A stretch of 49,489 bases of DNA from contig JAQVCX010000013.1 in assembly GCA_028689545.1 (NCBI GenBank), forward strand, positions 1-49,489, given 5' to 3'. Under the pieces are notes generated by a model. The model did not search any database, was not told the origin of the DNA, and was given only the letters and a program-made list of their open reading frames with translations. A program made the position numbers and the translations under genes. Of this stretch, positions 11,298 through 19,823 are shown one piece after another; positions within the stretch are counted from its first letter, which is position 1; every line of letters starts with the position of its first letter. This stretch comes from Parabacteroides sp. (GTDB lineage: Bacteria; Bacteroidota; Bacteroidia; Bacteroidales; Tannerellaceae).

Positions 11298-13244
11298 ATG
11301 ATTTCGGTTGAAGGACTAACAGTGGAGTTTGGCGGCTTTACGCTTTTTGATGATGTATCTTTTGTGGTGAACAAGAAGGACCGTATTGCCTTGGTGGGCA
11401 AGAACGGGGCGGGTAAATCTACGATGTTGAAAATATTCGCGGGTCTGCAATCCCCCACTTCCGGAACTGTTAGCGTACCGAGGGAGGTTACGATCGGATA
11501 CCTGCCCCAGCATATGCAATTGGTGGATACCCGTACCGTGCGGGAGGAGGCGGAATGCGCTTTCGAGCATATCCATGAGATGGAGGAGGAGATCAACCGC
11601 TTGAATACCCAATTGGCGGAGCGTACGGATTATGATTCCGAGGGCTATCAAAAGTTGATCGATCGCGTCACGTATCTATCCGAGCATTTCCTGATGATGG
11701 GAGGAAACAACTATCACGCGGAGCTGGAGCGTACATTGGCCGGACTGGGCTTTAGCCGTGCCGATTTCGACCGCCCCACGTCCGAGTTCAGCGGAGGCTG
11801 GCGTATGCGTATCGAGCTGGCGAAGCTCTTGCTCCGGCAGCCGGACGTGTTGCTGCTGGACGAGCCGACGAACCACCTGGATATAGAGTCCATCCAATGG
11901 CTGGAGAACTTTATCGCTACCCGTGCCAACGCCGTGATCTTGGTCTCGCACGACCGTGCCTTTATCGATAATACGACTTTCCGTACCTTGGAGATAGAGC
12001 TCGGCAATGTCTACGATTATAAGGTGAAATATTCGGATTACGTCGTGCTTCGCCAAGAACGCCGCGAGCAGCAGCTACGTGCCTATGAGAACCAACAGAA
12101 GAAATTGGCCGATACCGAGGCGTTTATCGAGCGTTTCCGTTATAAAGCCACGAAGCCCGTACAGGTACAAGCCCGCATCAAGCAGTTGGGGAAGGTGGAA
12201 CGTATCGAGGTAGACGAGACGGATAGCGCCATGCTGCGGCTGAAGTTTCCGCCCGCTCCCCGTTCCGGTTCCTATCCGGTGATCTGCGAGGAGGTGGCGA
12301 AGCGTTATGGCGATCATCTGATCTTCGACCATGTGACGCTCACGATCAACCGGGGCGATAAGGTCGCTTTCGTCGGCAAGAACGGCGAGGGTAAATCTAC
12401 CTTGGTGAAATGTATCATGGGAGAGATCACCGATTTCACCGGAAAGCTACAGCTGGGCCATAACGTGAAGATCGGTTACTTCGCCCAGAACCAGGCGCAA
12501 CTATTGAACGAGAACCTTACCGTTTTCGATACGATCGATTACGTGGCGCAGGGAGATATCCGCTTGAAGATACGCGATATCCTAGGCGCTTTCATGTTTG
12601 GCGGCGAGGCCTCCGATAAGAAGGTGAAAGTACTGTCGGGTGGCGAGCGTACCCGGTTGGCGATGATCCGCTTGCTGCTGGAACCGGTAAACCTGCTGAT
12701 ACTTGATGAGCCTACGAACCACCTGGATATGCGCTCGAAAGACGTGCTGAAAGATGCCTTGAGAGAATTCGACGGCACGGTGATACTGGTTTCCCACGAC
12801 CGTGAGTTCTTGGACGGCCTGGTTGATAAGGTCTATGAGTTCGGCAACCAGAAAGTCGTAGAGCACTTAGGCGGTATCTATAATTTCTTGGAGCATAAGA
12901 AAATGGATAGCTTGCGCGAGTTGGAGCGTTCTACCGGGACGAGTACTTCCCCGTCCGGTACCGAGGAAGTCCAGCTATCCCAGAATAAGCTTTCTTATGA
13001 GGCGAGGAAAGAGCAAAGCAAGGCGATCAAGAAAGCGGAGAAAGCGGTAGCCGAGGCCGAGGCCCGTATCTCGGGGCTGGAGGCTTCCATAGCGGCTATC
13101 GAGGCGAAACTGGCTACGCCCGAGGGCGCGTCGGATACCTCGCTCTACAGTGAGTATTCCACGTTGAAAAAAGACTTGTCCGATACGATGGATCTCTGGA
13201 CGGAACGGACGCTGGAACTGGAGGCATTATCCGTGGGTGATTGA
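11298..13244 (+). CDS. ABC-F family ATP-binding protein (Uup/YdiF-like)
   Basis: A 648-residue cytosolic protein with two ABC ATPase domains and no membrane segment, the ABC-F architecture of ribosome-associated ATPases. Walker A motifs are GKNGAGKS (34-41) and GKNGEGKS (about 360-367). Signature motifs are SGGWRMRIELAKLLL and SGGERTRLAMIRLLL; Walker B motifs are LLLDEPTNHLD and LILDEPTNHLD, each followed by a switch His (VSHDR). The linker between the domains is charged and helical, and a C-terminal coiled coil (about 560-645) is present as in Uup and YdiF. Members act in translation quality control or, less often, antibiotic protection; nothing here indicates resistance. The gene is monocistronic with its own promoter. 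Degenerate 22-bp repeats begin 60 bp after its stop. Confidence 0.93.
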   Translation: MISVEGLTVEFGGFTLFDDVSFVVNKKDRIALVGKNGAGKSTMLKIFAGLQSPTSGTVSVPREVTIGYLPQHMQLVDTRTVREEAECAFEHIHEMEEEINRLNTQLAERTDYDSEGYQKLIDRVTYLSEHFLMMGGNNYHAELERTLAGLGFSRADFDRPTSEFSGGWRMRIELAKLLLRQPDVLLLDEPTNHLDIESIQWLENFIATRANAVILVSHDRAFIDNTTFRTLEIELGNVYDYKVKYSDYVVLRQERREQQLRAYENQQKKLADTEAFIERFRYKATKPVQVQARIKQLGKVERIEVDETDSAMLRLKFPPAPRSGSYPVICEEVAKRYGDHLIFDHVTLTINRGDKVAFVGKNGEGKSTLVKCIMGEITDFTGKLQLGHNVKIGYFAQNQAQLLNENLTVFDTIDYVAQGDIRLKIRDILGAFMFGGEASDKKVKVLSGGERTRLAMIRLLLEPVNLLILDEPTNHLDMRSKDVLKDALREFDGTVILVSHDREFLDGLVDKVYEFGNQKVVEHLGGIYNFLEHKKMDSLRELERSTGTSTSPSGTEEVQLSQNKLSYEARKEQSKAIKKAEKAVAEAEARISGLEASIAAIEAKLATPEGASDTSLYSEYSTLKKDLSDTMDLWTERTLELEALSVGD

Positions 13245-13303
13245 CCTTCCGTGAGCTCCGGAATATGAGTCTGCATTGAACAAAATCCCTTTGGGGAATC
13301 CCC

Positions 13304-13450
13304 TATATTCGTGTTGTGCTACGCGTATACTCGTGTTGTGCTATGCGTATACTCGTGTGGGGCTACACGTATATTCGTGTGGGCCTACGCCGATACTCGT
13401 GTGGGGCTATGCGTATACTCGTGTTGTGCGTTATGAGTACACACGGTATA
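13304..13450 (+). repeat. 22-bp repeat array 1 (six units plus a partial)
   Basis: Six consecutive 22-bp units start at 13304, 13326, 13348, 13370, 13392 and 13414, with a degenerate tail to 13450. A typical unit is TATACTCGTG followed by TGGGGCTACACG. Positions vary but the spacing is exact. The units align to those of the arrays at 21024 and 35784 (for example 15 of 22 positions between the unit at 13392 and one offset by a base in array 3). It lies between the ABC-F gene and nagA. An open frame runs through it but looks like an accident of the repeats. Confidence 0.9.
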
Positions 13451-13510
13451 TTTTATTCCTTTCCGAGGTGAAAATAACCCTAATTAGGCCTTATTGTAAT
13501 GAAAAGTCCT

Positions 13511-13518
13511 TAACTTTG
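13511..13518 (+). promoter_or_regulatory. -7 element of the nagA cluster promoter
   Basis: TAACTTTG matches TAnnTTTG and lies 37 bases before the first nagA start. No clear TTTG occurs at the -33 distance. Confidence 0.5.
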
Positions 13519-13555
13519 CCTGCTTAAAAGAACGCGAAAGCTTAAAACTCAAGTC

Positions 13556-14722
13556 ATGTTAACTCAGATCATTAATGGTAAGATTCTTACCCCGCAAGGC
13601 TGGCTGAAAGACGGGTCGGTATTGATAAGCGACGGGAAGATTTTAGAAGTAACAAACTGCGACTTAGCGGTAGTAGGGGCAACCTTGATAGACGCCAAAG
13701 GTATGTACATCGTCCCCGGTGGCGTAGAAATTCACGTGCATGGAGGGGGAGGCCGTGATTTTATGGAAGGCACGGAGGACGCTTTCCGCGCGGCGGTAGC
13801 CACTCACATGAAACACGGTACGACCAGTATCTTCCCCACCTTATCCTCTTCTACCATCCCGATGATCCGTGCCGCCGCCGAGACCACCGAGAAGCTGATG
13901 GCCGAGAAAGACAGCCCGGTGCTGGGGCTTCACCTGGAAGGACATTATTTCAACATGAAAATGGCCGGCGGGCAAATCCCGGAGAACATCAAGAACCCCG
14001 ATCCCGAGGAGTATATCCCTCTTCTGGAAGAAACACATTGTATCAAGCGTTGGGATGCCGCTCCGGAGCTTCCGGGAGCGATGCAGTTCGGTAAATATAT
14101 CACCTCGAAGGGCGTACTTGCCTCGGTAGGGCATACCCAAGCCGAGTTCGAGGATATCTTGACCGCCTATGAGGTAGGGTATACCCACGCCACCCATTTC
14201 TATAACGCCATGCCGGGCTTCCATAAACGCCGTGAGTATAAGTATGAGGGAACGGTGGAAAGTATCTATCTGCTCGATGATATGACCGTCGAGGTCGTGG
14301 CCGATGGTATCCATGTGCCGCCTACGATCCTTCGTCTGGTCTATAAGATAAAAGGCGTGGAGCGCACTTGCCTGATCACGGATGCCTTGGCTTGCGCCGC
14401 CAGTGATAGCCAAGTCGCTTTCGATCCCCGTGTCATCATCGAGGATGGCGTATGTAAGTTGGCCGACCGCTCGGCCTTGGCGGGTAGTGTCGCCACGATG
14501 GACCGCCTGATCCGTACGATGGTGCAGAAGGCCGAGATCCCCTTGGAGGATGCCGTGCGTATGGCCTCGGAGACTCCCGCCCGTATCATGGGCGTATCCG
14601 ATCGCAAGGGAACCTTGCAGCGGGGCAAAGACGCCGATATCGTCTTGTTGGATCGTGATTTGAATATCCGTGCGGTCTGGGCGATGGGTCAGTTGGTTGA
14701 AGGAACGAATAAACTATTCTAA
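13556..14722 (+). CDS. nagA: N-acetylglucosamine-6-phosphate deacetylase, copy 1
   Basis: A 388-residue amidohydrolase-superfamily protein of the NagA family, which converts GlcNAc-6-P to GlcN-6-P and acetate in the cytosol. Metal ligands predicted by the family are Glu128 (LHLEG), His193 (GHTQAEF) and His214 (THATHFYNAMP). The catalytic Asp is Asp276 (LITDAL), and substrate-side His253 is in DGIHVPP. An HxH pair (His60, His62) precedes GGGG. Odd points: the near-invariant Pro after HLEG is His130, and the loop that usually reads GAH or GAQ is GGQ (138-140). It starts a cluster with a second nagA 12 bp downstream and the NagB-like fusion at 16177. Copy 1 looks the more canonical of the pair. 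Confidence 0.92.
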   Translation: MLTQIINGKILTPQGWLKDGSVLISDGKILEVTNCDLAVVGATLIDAKGMYIVPGGVEIHVHGGGGRDFMEGTEDAFRAAVATHMKHGTTSIFPTLSSSTIPMIRAAAETTEKLMAEKDSPVLGLHLEGHYFNMKMAGGQIPENIKNPDPEEYIPLLEETHCIKRWDAAPELPGAMQFGKYITSKGVLASVGHTQAEFEDILTAYEVGYTHATHFYNAMPGFHKRREYKYEGTVESIYLLDDMTVEVVADGIHVPPTILRLVYKIKGVERTCLITDALACAASDSQVAFDPRVIIEDGVCKLADRSALAGSVATMDRLIRTMVQKAEIPLEDAVRMASETPARIMGVSDRKGTLQRGKDADIVLLDRDLNIRAVWAMGQLVEGTNKLF

Positions 14723-14734
14723 ACAAGAACGATT

Positions 14735-15901
14735 ATGTTGACACAAATTATAAATGGCCATATTCTTACGCCCCAAGGGTGGATGAAGGATGGTTCCGTA
14801 TTGATTAGCGACGGGAAGATCCTAGAGGTTACAAATAGCGATTTAGCGGTGATTGGCGCCAAGGTGGTAGACGCGAAAGGGATGTCTATCGTGCCCGGTT
14901 TCGTGGCGATGAATATCCATGGCGGTGGGGGCTTCGACTTCTCCGAATGTACGGAAGAGGCTTTCCACGGCGCGGTAGCTGCCCACCAGAAGCATGGGGC
15001 CACGACGATATTCCCTACCGTGCTGGCTCCGGAAATCGGGGTGATCCATAAGGCGGTAACGGTATGCGAGGAGATAATGAGGAAAAAAGACGGCCCTGTC
15101 TTGGGTTTGCATATCGAGGGACCCTATCTGAACCCGAAGATGGCGGCGAGCTTGTTTATCGATAAGGAGAATCCTGCCGACCCGAAAGAATATAAAGAGA
15201 TATTGGAACGCACGGATTGCATCAAGCGTTGGGACTCCAGTCCGGAGATACCGGGTGCGCTTGAGTTCGCCCAATACCTGAAGTCGAGGGGAATCCTGCC
15301 CGCCATCTCGCATACGGAAGCGGAGTTTGAGGATATTAAGACCGCCTACAACGCCGGTTTCACGCATGCGGCTCATTTCTATAACGCCATGCCGGGCTTC
15401 CATAAACGCCGTGAATATAAATACGAGGGAACGGTAGAGAGTGTTTTCTTGATGGACGATATGACGGTGGAGGTGATCGCCGACGGGCATCATTTACCTT
15501 CTACGATCCTCCGATTGGTGTATAAGCTGAAAGGTGTGGAACGTACTTGCTTGGTTACGGATGCTCTTTCTTGCGCCGCCAACGAGGGCAAGCCTTTATC
15601 CGATCCTCGCTTCATCATCGAGGATGACGTATGTAAGTTGGCGGATCACTCCTCATTGGTGGGAAGTCTCGCCACGATGGACGTGCTGGTGCGCACGATG
15701 GTGCAGAAGGCCGACATTCCTTTGGCCGACGCTGTCCGCATGGCTTCCGAGACCCCGGCCCGCCTGATGGGGGTAAGCGATCGCACCGGTACCTTGCAAA
15801 GAGGGAAGGACGCCGATATCGTGATCTTGGACCGTAAGCTGAACGTGCGTGCGGTATGGAGCATGGGAAATTTGGTTCCCGATACAAACACATTGGTCTA
15901 A
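14735..15901 (+). CDS. nagA: NagA-family deacetylase, diverged tandem copy 2
   Basis: The same length (388 residues) and closely related to the preceding gene along the whole sequence, evidently a tandem duplicate. Glu128, His193, His214, His253 and the catalytic Asp276 (VTDALS) are kept. It differs at two active-site neighbourhoods: the HxH pair is Asn60-Ile-His62 (FVAMNIHGGGG), and the substrate loop after HIEGPYLNPK reads MAASLFID, without the GAH/GAQ motif. E. coli NagA also lacks HxH, so activity is plausible, but the loop change suggests a different N-acyl amino-sugar phosphate as substrate (inference). It lies 12 bp after copy 1 and is very probably cotranscribed with it. Confidence 0.88.
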   Translation: MLTQIINGHILTPQGWMKDGSVLISDGKILEVTNSDLAVIGAKVVDAKGMSIVPGFVAMNIHGGGGFDFSECTEEAFHGAVAAHQKHGATTIFPTVLAPEIGVIHKAVTVCEEIMRKKDGPVLGLHIEGPYLNPKMAASLFIDKENPADPKEYKEILERTDCIKRWDSSPEIPGALEFAQYLKSRGILPAISHTEAEFEDIKTAYNAGFTHAAHFYNAMPGFHKRREYKYEGTVESVFLMDDMTVEVIADGHHLPSTILRLVYKLKGVERTCLVTDALSCAANEGKPLSDPRFIIEDDVCKLADHSSLVGSLATMDVLVRTMVQKADIPLADAVRMASETPARLMGVSDRTGTLQRGKDADIVILDRKLNVRAVWSMGNLVPDTNTLV

Positions 15902-15930
15902 ACACGACCTGGTGCATCAAATAGGTGTTA

Positions 15931-16022
15931 TCGGACGCAGATCACGCAGACGGACGCAGATATTTTAATTATAAATAATAAGTCTGTGTTCCTCTGCGTG
16001 ATCTGCGTCGTCTGCGTCCGGT
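15931..16022. repeat. Intergenic inverted repeat rich in CTGCGT/ACGCAG
   Basis: The left part (15932-15960) contains CGGACGCAGATCACGCAGA and a further GACGCAGA. The right part (15991-16021) contains TCTGCGTGATCTGCGTC and TCTGCGTCCGG. The arms pair over 17 of 18 positions and enclose an AT-rich loop. It lies between nagA copy 2 and the NagB-like gene. It may end the nagA transcript, although no T run follows. Confidence 0.75.
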
Positions 16023-16128
16023 ACTATCAATTAGACCCACTGTCTTTTTATTTTTAGGCGATATAGACCAAACCTTGCGGTTAATAAATTTGTTCTATCA
16101 ACATGTGGCTAAATCAGCACTTATTTCC

Positions 16129-16136
16129 TATATTTG
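16129..16136 (+). promoter_or_regulatory. -7 element of the NagB-LmbE gene promoter
   Basis: TATATTTG matches the Bacteroidetes -7 consensus and lies 41 bases before the start codon. The -33 position has only a weak TGTG. This suggests the fusion gene is transcribed independently of the nagA pair. Confidence 0.5.
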
Positions 16137-16176
16137 TGATTCAAGTAAGATTGTAATACTAAATCAATAATTAAAC

Positions 16177-18162
16177 ATGAAAACGAACCTTAGTTCTCAA
16201 ATTACTCTGACGCGTATACCCCTGCGGTATTATCGCCCGGAAAATGCCTTTGAGCATTCAGTTTTAACCCGTTTGGAAAAGATCCCGACGAACATTTATG
16301 AATCGGCCGAAGAAGGTTCTTTCGCTATCGCTAAAGAGATTGCAACACAAATCCGTAAAAAACAAGATATCGGTAAGCCCTTCGTGATCGCTTTACCCGG
16401 CGGACGTTCTCCGCTAAGCGTTTACAAGGAGTTGATCCGTATGCATAAAGAGGAGAAATTAAGTTTCCGCAACGTGATGGCTTTCGTGGAATATGAGTTC
16501 TATCCATTGGCTAATCCCAGCGCCGGGAATCTGGCTCGCCTGAAAGAGGAGTTGTTCGATCAGGTCGATATCAATCCGGCGAATATCTATTGCCCGGATG
16601 GAAGCATGCCGAAAGACGCTATCTTGGATTTCTGTCGCCAGTATGAGGAGAAGATCCAATCCGTGGGAGGTATCGATTGCCTGTTGCTAGGTATCGGTAA
16701 CTCCAGCAATATCATGTTCAACGTGAGCGGAACGACGATTAGCTCGCGTACCCGTATGGTCTTGCTGGAAGGCGCTTCTCGCAAGGAGGCTGCCCGTACG
16801 TTCCCTTCGCAGGAGAATGTACCGGCCGGTATCATCACGATGGGTATCTCTACGATGATGAACGCCCGCAGCGTGATCTTGATGGCTTGGGGCGAGGATA
16901 AGGCTAGCATTGTAGCTAAGACCGTTGAGGGCAAGGTTAGCGACGCTGTTCCCTCTAGCTATTTGCAGAATCATCCGAACGCGAAGGTCGTGATCGATCT
17001 TTCCGCCGCTTACGACTTGACGCGTATCAGCCATCCGTGGTTGGTGACTAGCTGCGAGTGGGATAATAAGTTGATCCGCCGTGCGATCGTTTGGTTGTGT
17101 CAGTTGACGGACAAACCGATCTTGAAATTGACAAACAAGGATTATAGCGAGCATGGATTGGGCGAGTTGTTGGCCTTGTATGGCTCGGCGTATAACGTAA
17201 ATATCAAGATATTCAATGATATCCAGCATACGATTACCGGATGGCCGGGTGGCAAGCCCAACGCCGACGATTCCAATCGCCCGGAGCGTGCCAACCCGTA
17301 TCCGAAGAAAGTAGTCGTGTTCAGTCCGCACCCGGACGATGACGTGATCTCCATGGGCGGTACCTTGCGTCGTTTGTGCGACCAGCATCATGATGTGCAT
17401 GTGGCTTACGAGACTTCCGGTAATATCGCCGTTGGCGACGAGGAGGTAATTCGCTATTGCGAGTATCTGCGTGATGTATGCGAGAAATACTCACCCGACT
17501 CGGCCGTGCAAGATAAGGCGAACGAGATCATCAACTACCTGCGTTACGAGAAGGTGGAGAATGGTGATCCGGAGAGGAAGGATGTCCTCCATATGAAAGG
17601 TACGATCCGTCGTGAGGAAGCCCGTCACGGTTGCCGCTACTCGGGCGTGAAGGACGATCATGTCCATTTCTTGGATCTTCCGTTCTACGAGACCGGCTTG
17701 GTGAAGAAGAATGATTTAGGCGAGGTAGATAAGGATATCGTGAAAGCCTTGTTGCTGGAGGTTAAGCCGGATGAGATGTTCGTTGCCGGTGACTTGGCCG
17801 ACCCGCACGGAACTCACAAGGTTTGCCTGGATGCCGTACTGGCCGCTATCGACGAGGTGAAAGACGAGGAATGGATGAAGAACTGCCGTGTCTGGATGTA
17901 TCGTGGCGCCTGGGCGGAATGGGAAATGGACCATATCGAGATGGCCGTGCCTATCAGCCCGGAGGAGTTGCGCTTCAAGCGTAACGCTATCTTGAAGCAT
18001 CAATCGCAAGCCGAGAGCGCCCCCTATCTAGGCGACGACGAGCGTTTGTTCTGGCAGCGTGCCGAAGATCGCAACCGTGCTACCGCGGAGCTGTATCGCC
18101 AATTAGGCCTGGCTTCTTATGAGGCGATCGAGGCGTTCGTGCAATATATTCCGTTGAGATAA
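16177..18162 (+). CDS. nagB: NagB-like (degenerate active site) fused to a LmbE/PIG-L deacetylase
   Basis: A 661-residue cytosolic fusion. Residues about 30-290 have the glucosamine-6-phosphate deaminase fold (LPGGRSPLSVYKELIRMHKE at 73-92; RTRMVLLE). Residues about 378-600 are a LmbE/PIG-L zinc deacetylase with the HPDDD motif (385-389) and a second metal-site segment DPHGTHK (542-548). The fusion is common in Bacteroidetes, where it is usually annotated NagB. Here the deaminase residues are lost: the family FNMDEY motif reads FVEYEF, so the catalytic Asp (E. coli Asp72) is Tyr106. The family GHI-FNEPG motif reads SNIMFNVSG, so His143 is Asn178 and Glu148 is Val183; the Asp141 position is Ser176. 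The LmbE half looks intact. I infer a pseudo-deaminase carrying a working deacetylase, perhaps a sensor or partner of the NagA pair. Confidence 0.88.
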   Translation: MKTNLSSQITLTRIPLRYYRPENAFEHSVLTRLEKIPTNIYESAEEGSFAIAKEIATQIRKKQDIGKPFVIALPGGRSPLSVYKELIRMHKEEKLSFRNVMAFVEYEFYPLANPSAGNLARLKEELFDQVDINPANIYCPDGSMPKDAILDFCRQYEEKIQSVGGIDCLLLGIGNSSNIMFNVSGTTISSRTRMVLLEGASRKEAARTFPSQENVPAGIITMGISTMMNARSVILMAWGEDKASIVAKTVEGKVSDAVPSSYLQNHPNAKVVIDLSAAYDLTRISHPWLVTSCEWDNKLIRRAIVWLCQLTDKPILKLTNKDYSEHGLGELLALYGSAYNVNIKIFNDIQHTITGWPGGKPNADDSNRPERANPYPKKVVVFSPHPDDDVISMGGTLRRLCDQHHDVHVAYETSGNIAVGDEEVIRYCEYLRDVCEKYSPDSAVQDKANEIINYLRYEKVENGDPERKDVLHMKGTIRREEARHGCRYSGVKDDHVHFLDLPFYETGLVKKNDLGEVDKDIVKALLLEVKPDEMFVAGDLADPHGTHKVCLDAVLAAIDEVKDEEWMKNCRVWMYRGAWAEWEMDHIEMAVPISPEELRFKRNAILKHQSQAESAPYLGDDERLFWQRAEDRNRATAELYRQLGLASYEAIEAFVQYIPLR

Positions 18163-18172
18163 TATCTAATGT

Positions 18173-18200
18173 AGAGACGGGGCATGCCCCGTCTCTCTTT
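18173..18200 (+). terminator. Palindromic terminator after the NagB-like gene
   Basis: AGAGACGGGGCA (18173-18184) is followed directly by its exact complement TGCCCCGTCTCT (18185-18196), then CTTT. This 24-base perfect palindrome lies 10 bp after the stop codon. Its sequence resembles a widely scattered bacterial palindrome. Confidence 0.7.
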
Positions 18201-18281
18201 ATCCCGAATTAATCCACATATTGTTTGCCTCTTTCAGTGGAAAGATGTTATTTTGCATCCCGAATTAAAAGAATAGGCGTT

Positions 18282-19244
18282 ATGTTGAAATTCTTCAAGA
18301 CATGGACACTCCCTATCTCCATGTTAGCGGGTGCGATAGGGTATTTTGTTTTCGCCAATGTTACTTTTCTGGAGCCTGCGAAACCGTTCATGTACACTTT
18401 GATAGCGTATCTGACACCCTTTTTGATTTTTGCCCAGCTGCTCCTTACCTTCTGTAAGATCTCTGTCCGGGAATTGCTGCCCAGCCCTTGGCATGGGTGG
18501 CTATTGCTTATCCAAGCGGTTTCCAGCTTGGTGCTCGCCGCCTTGTTGCTATGGTTGCCAATGAGAGAGGAATACCGGGACGTGTTCGAGGGAGCGATGG
18601 TCTGCCTGATTTGCCCCACCGCTACGGCCGCCGCCGTGATTACGGGAAAGTTAGGGGGAAGTGCCTCTAGTCTGACTACCTATACCTTATTATCGAATCT
18701 ATTGGTGGCTATTTTCGTACCGTTGATCTTCCCGCTCGTGGAGCCGCATGCCGAGATCACTTTCTTCGCCGCGTTCTTGAAGATATTGGGGAAAGTTTTC
18801 CCTTTGCTGTTATTCCCCTTTCTCCTCGCTTTATTCTTGCGTAGATTTATGCCGCCTATCCATCGTTTCCTCGCCGGGCTTCGCGACATGGCCTTTTACC
18901 TCTGGGCCGTCGCTCTCGCTATCGTGACGGGACAGACCGTGAAATCCTTGGTCAACAGCGAGGCGGAGATTTATGTAGAGATACTGATCGCTTTAGGCGG
19001 CTTGATAACCTGTATCGCCCAGTTTTATTGGGGAAAGCGCATCGGCACGAGATACAATGACCGTATTAGCGCCGGGCAAGCCTTAGGACAAAAAAATACC
19101 GTATTAGCGATCTGGATGTCTTATACCTATTTGAATCCCTTGTCATCCGTCGGCCCGGGAAGCTACGTACTGTGGCAAAATATTTTTAACAGCTATCAGC
19201 TGTGGAAGAAGAGAAAGGAAGAGTGTGATAGTCGTTTATCTTGA
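18282..19244 (+). CDS. BASS-like membrane transporter (bile acid:Na+ symporter-related)
   Basis: A polytopic membrane protein of 320 residues from the ATG at 18282, with about nine or ten hydrophobic segments. The frame is open further upstream to 18225, but MLKFFKTWTLPISML at 18282 is a natural N terminus. Motifs typical of the BASS fold are CLICPTATAAAVITGKLGGS (mid-protein) and AGQALGQKNTVLAIWMSYTYLNP near the C terminus, matching the two broken-helix sodium/substrate sites. Family members move bile acids, pantoate, pyruvate or other anions with sodium; the substrate here is unknown. It follows the NagB-like gene's terminator by about 80 bp and is convergent with the methyltransferase gene, so it is probably a single-gene unit. 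Confidence 0.75.
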   Translation: MLKFFKTWTLPISMLAGAIGYFVFANVTFLEPAKPFMYTLIAYLTPFLIFAQLLLTFCKISVRELLPSPWHGWLLLIQAVSSLVLAALLLWLPMREEYRDVFEGAMVCLICPTATAAAVITGKLGGSASSLTTYTLLSNLLVAIFVPLIFPLVEPHAEITFFAAFLKILGKVFPLLLFPFLLALFLRRFMPPIHRFLAGLRDMAFYLWAVALAIVTGQTVKSLVNSEAEIYVEILIALGGLITCIAQFYWGKRIGTRYNDRISAGQALGQKNTVLAIWMSYTYLNPLSSVGPGSYVLWQNIFNSYQLWKKRKEECDSRLS

Positions 19245-19292
19245 GGTTGAAATAACGAATAGGAAATCCGATGAAGGATGTTGAGCATATCC

Positions 19293-19823
19293 TTATTCAC
19301 TCCCAAATCTTATCCACGTCTGTCTCTTCATCTTGCCCTGTTCGATCTGCAGCAGGCTCCTTTTCTTGTCGATGCCTCCGGCGTATCCGGTCAGGCTCCC
19401 GTTGGTGCCTACTACACGGTGGCAGGGGATGATGATGCTGATCGGGTTATGGCCTACCGCCCCTCCGATAGCTTGCGTAGACATGCTCGGGAGGCCTTTT
19501 TGCCGGGCTATTTCGCGGGCGAGATCCTTGTAGGTCACGACTTCTCCATAGGGGATTTTGCTCAACAGATCCCATACGGCAAGCCGGAAAGGGGTATCCT
19601 CCAGGCGGGTAGGGGGGATGAGGCCGAGGGGCTTTCCCTCGAAATAACGATCCAGCCACTCCTGGGTTTGCTCGAATACGGCCAGCTCTCGTTCTTGATG
19701 CCCTGCCGATAGAGTGGAGGCGAAGTATTTCTGCCCGTCGAACCATAGCCCTGTCAGGCGGTCGCCATCGCTGGCCAGGGTTATTTCTCCCAAAGGAGAC
19801 TTGTATTTGTGCGTATATTGCAT
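19293..19823 (-). CDS. ogt: Methylated-DNA--protein-cysteine methyltransferase
   Basis: A suicide DNA-repair protein that transfers the methyl group from O6-methylguanine (or O4-methylthymine) to its own cysteine. From the ATG at 19823 (MQYTHKYKSPLGEI) it has 176 residues, the usual length. The frame also opens at 19874, but the extra 17 residues do not match the family. The acceptor is Cys134 in IPCHRV, preceded by the helix-turn-helix segment (about 88-120, IPYGEVVTYKDLAREI) and followed by GYAGGIDKKRSLL. It converges on the BASS-like gene and its upstream region is shared with the divergent ferritin gene. No Ada regulatory domain is present. Confidence 0.93.
   Translation of the reverse strand: MQYTHKYKSPLGEITLASDGDRLTGLWFDGQKYFASTLSAGHQERELAVFEQTQEWLDRYFEGKPLGLIPPTRLEDTPFRLAVWDLLSKIPYGEVVTYKDLAREIARQKGLPSMSTQAIGGAVGHNPISIIIPCHRVVGTNGSLTGYAGGIDKKRSLLQIEQGKMKRQTWIRFGSE

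Noticed and set aside
13276..13527. An 83-codon open frame through repeat array 1
   Set aside because: Its product simply translates the 22-bp repeats in rotating frames (Tyr/Cys/Arg-rich) and has no conserved start region or domain.
18225..18281. Upstream extension of the BASS-like transporter to 18225
   Set aside because: The extra 19 residues (PLSVERCYFASRIKRI) are polar and unlike the family; the ATG at 18282 gives a natural membrane-protein start.
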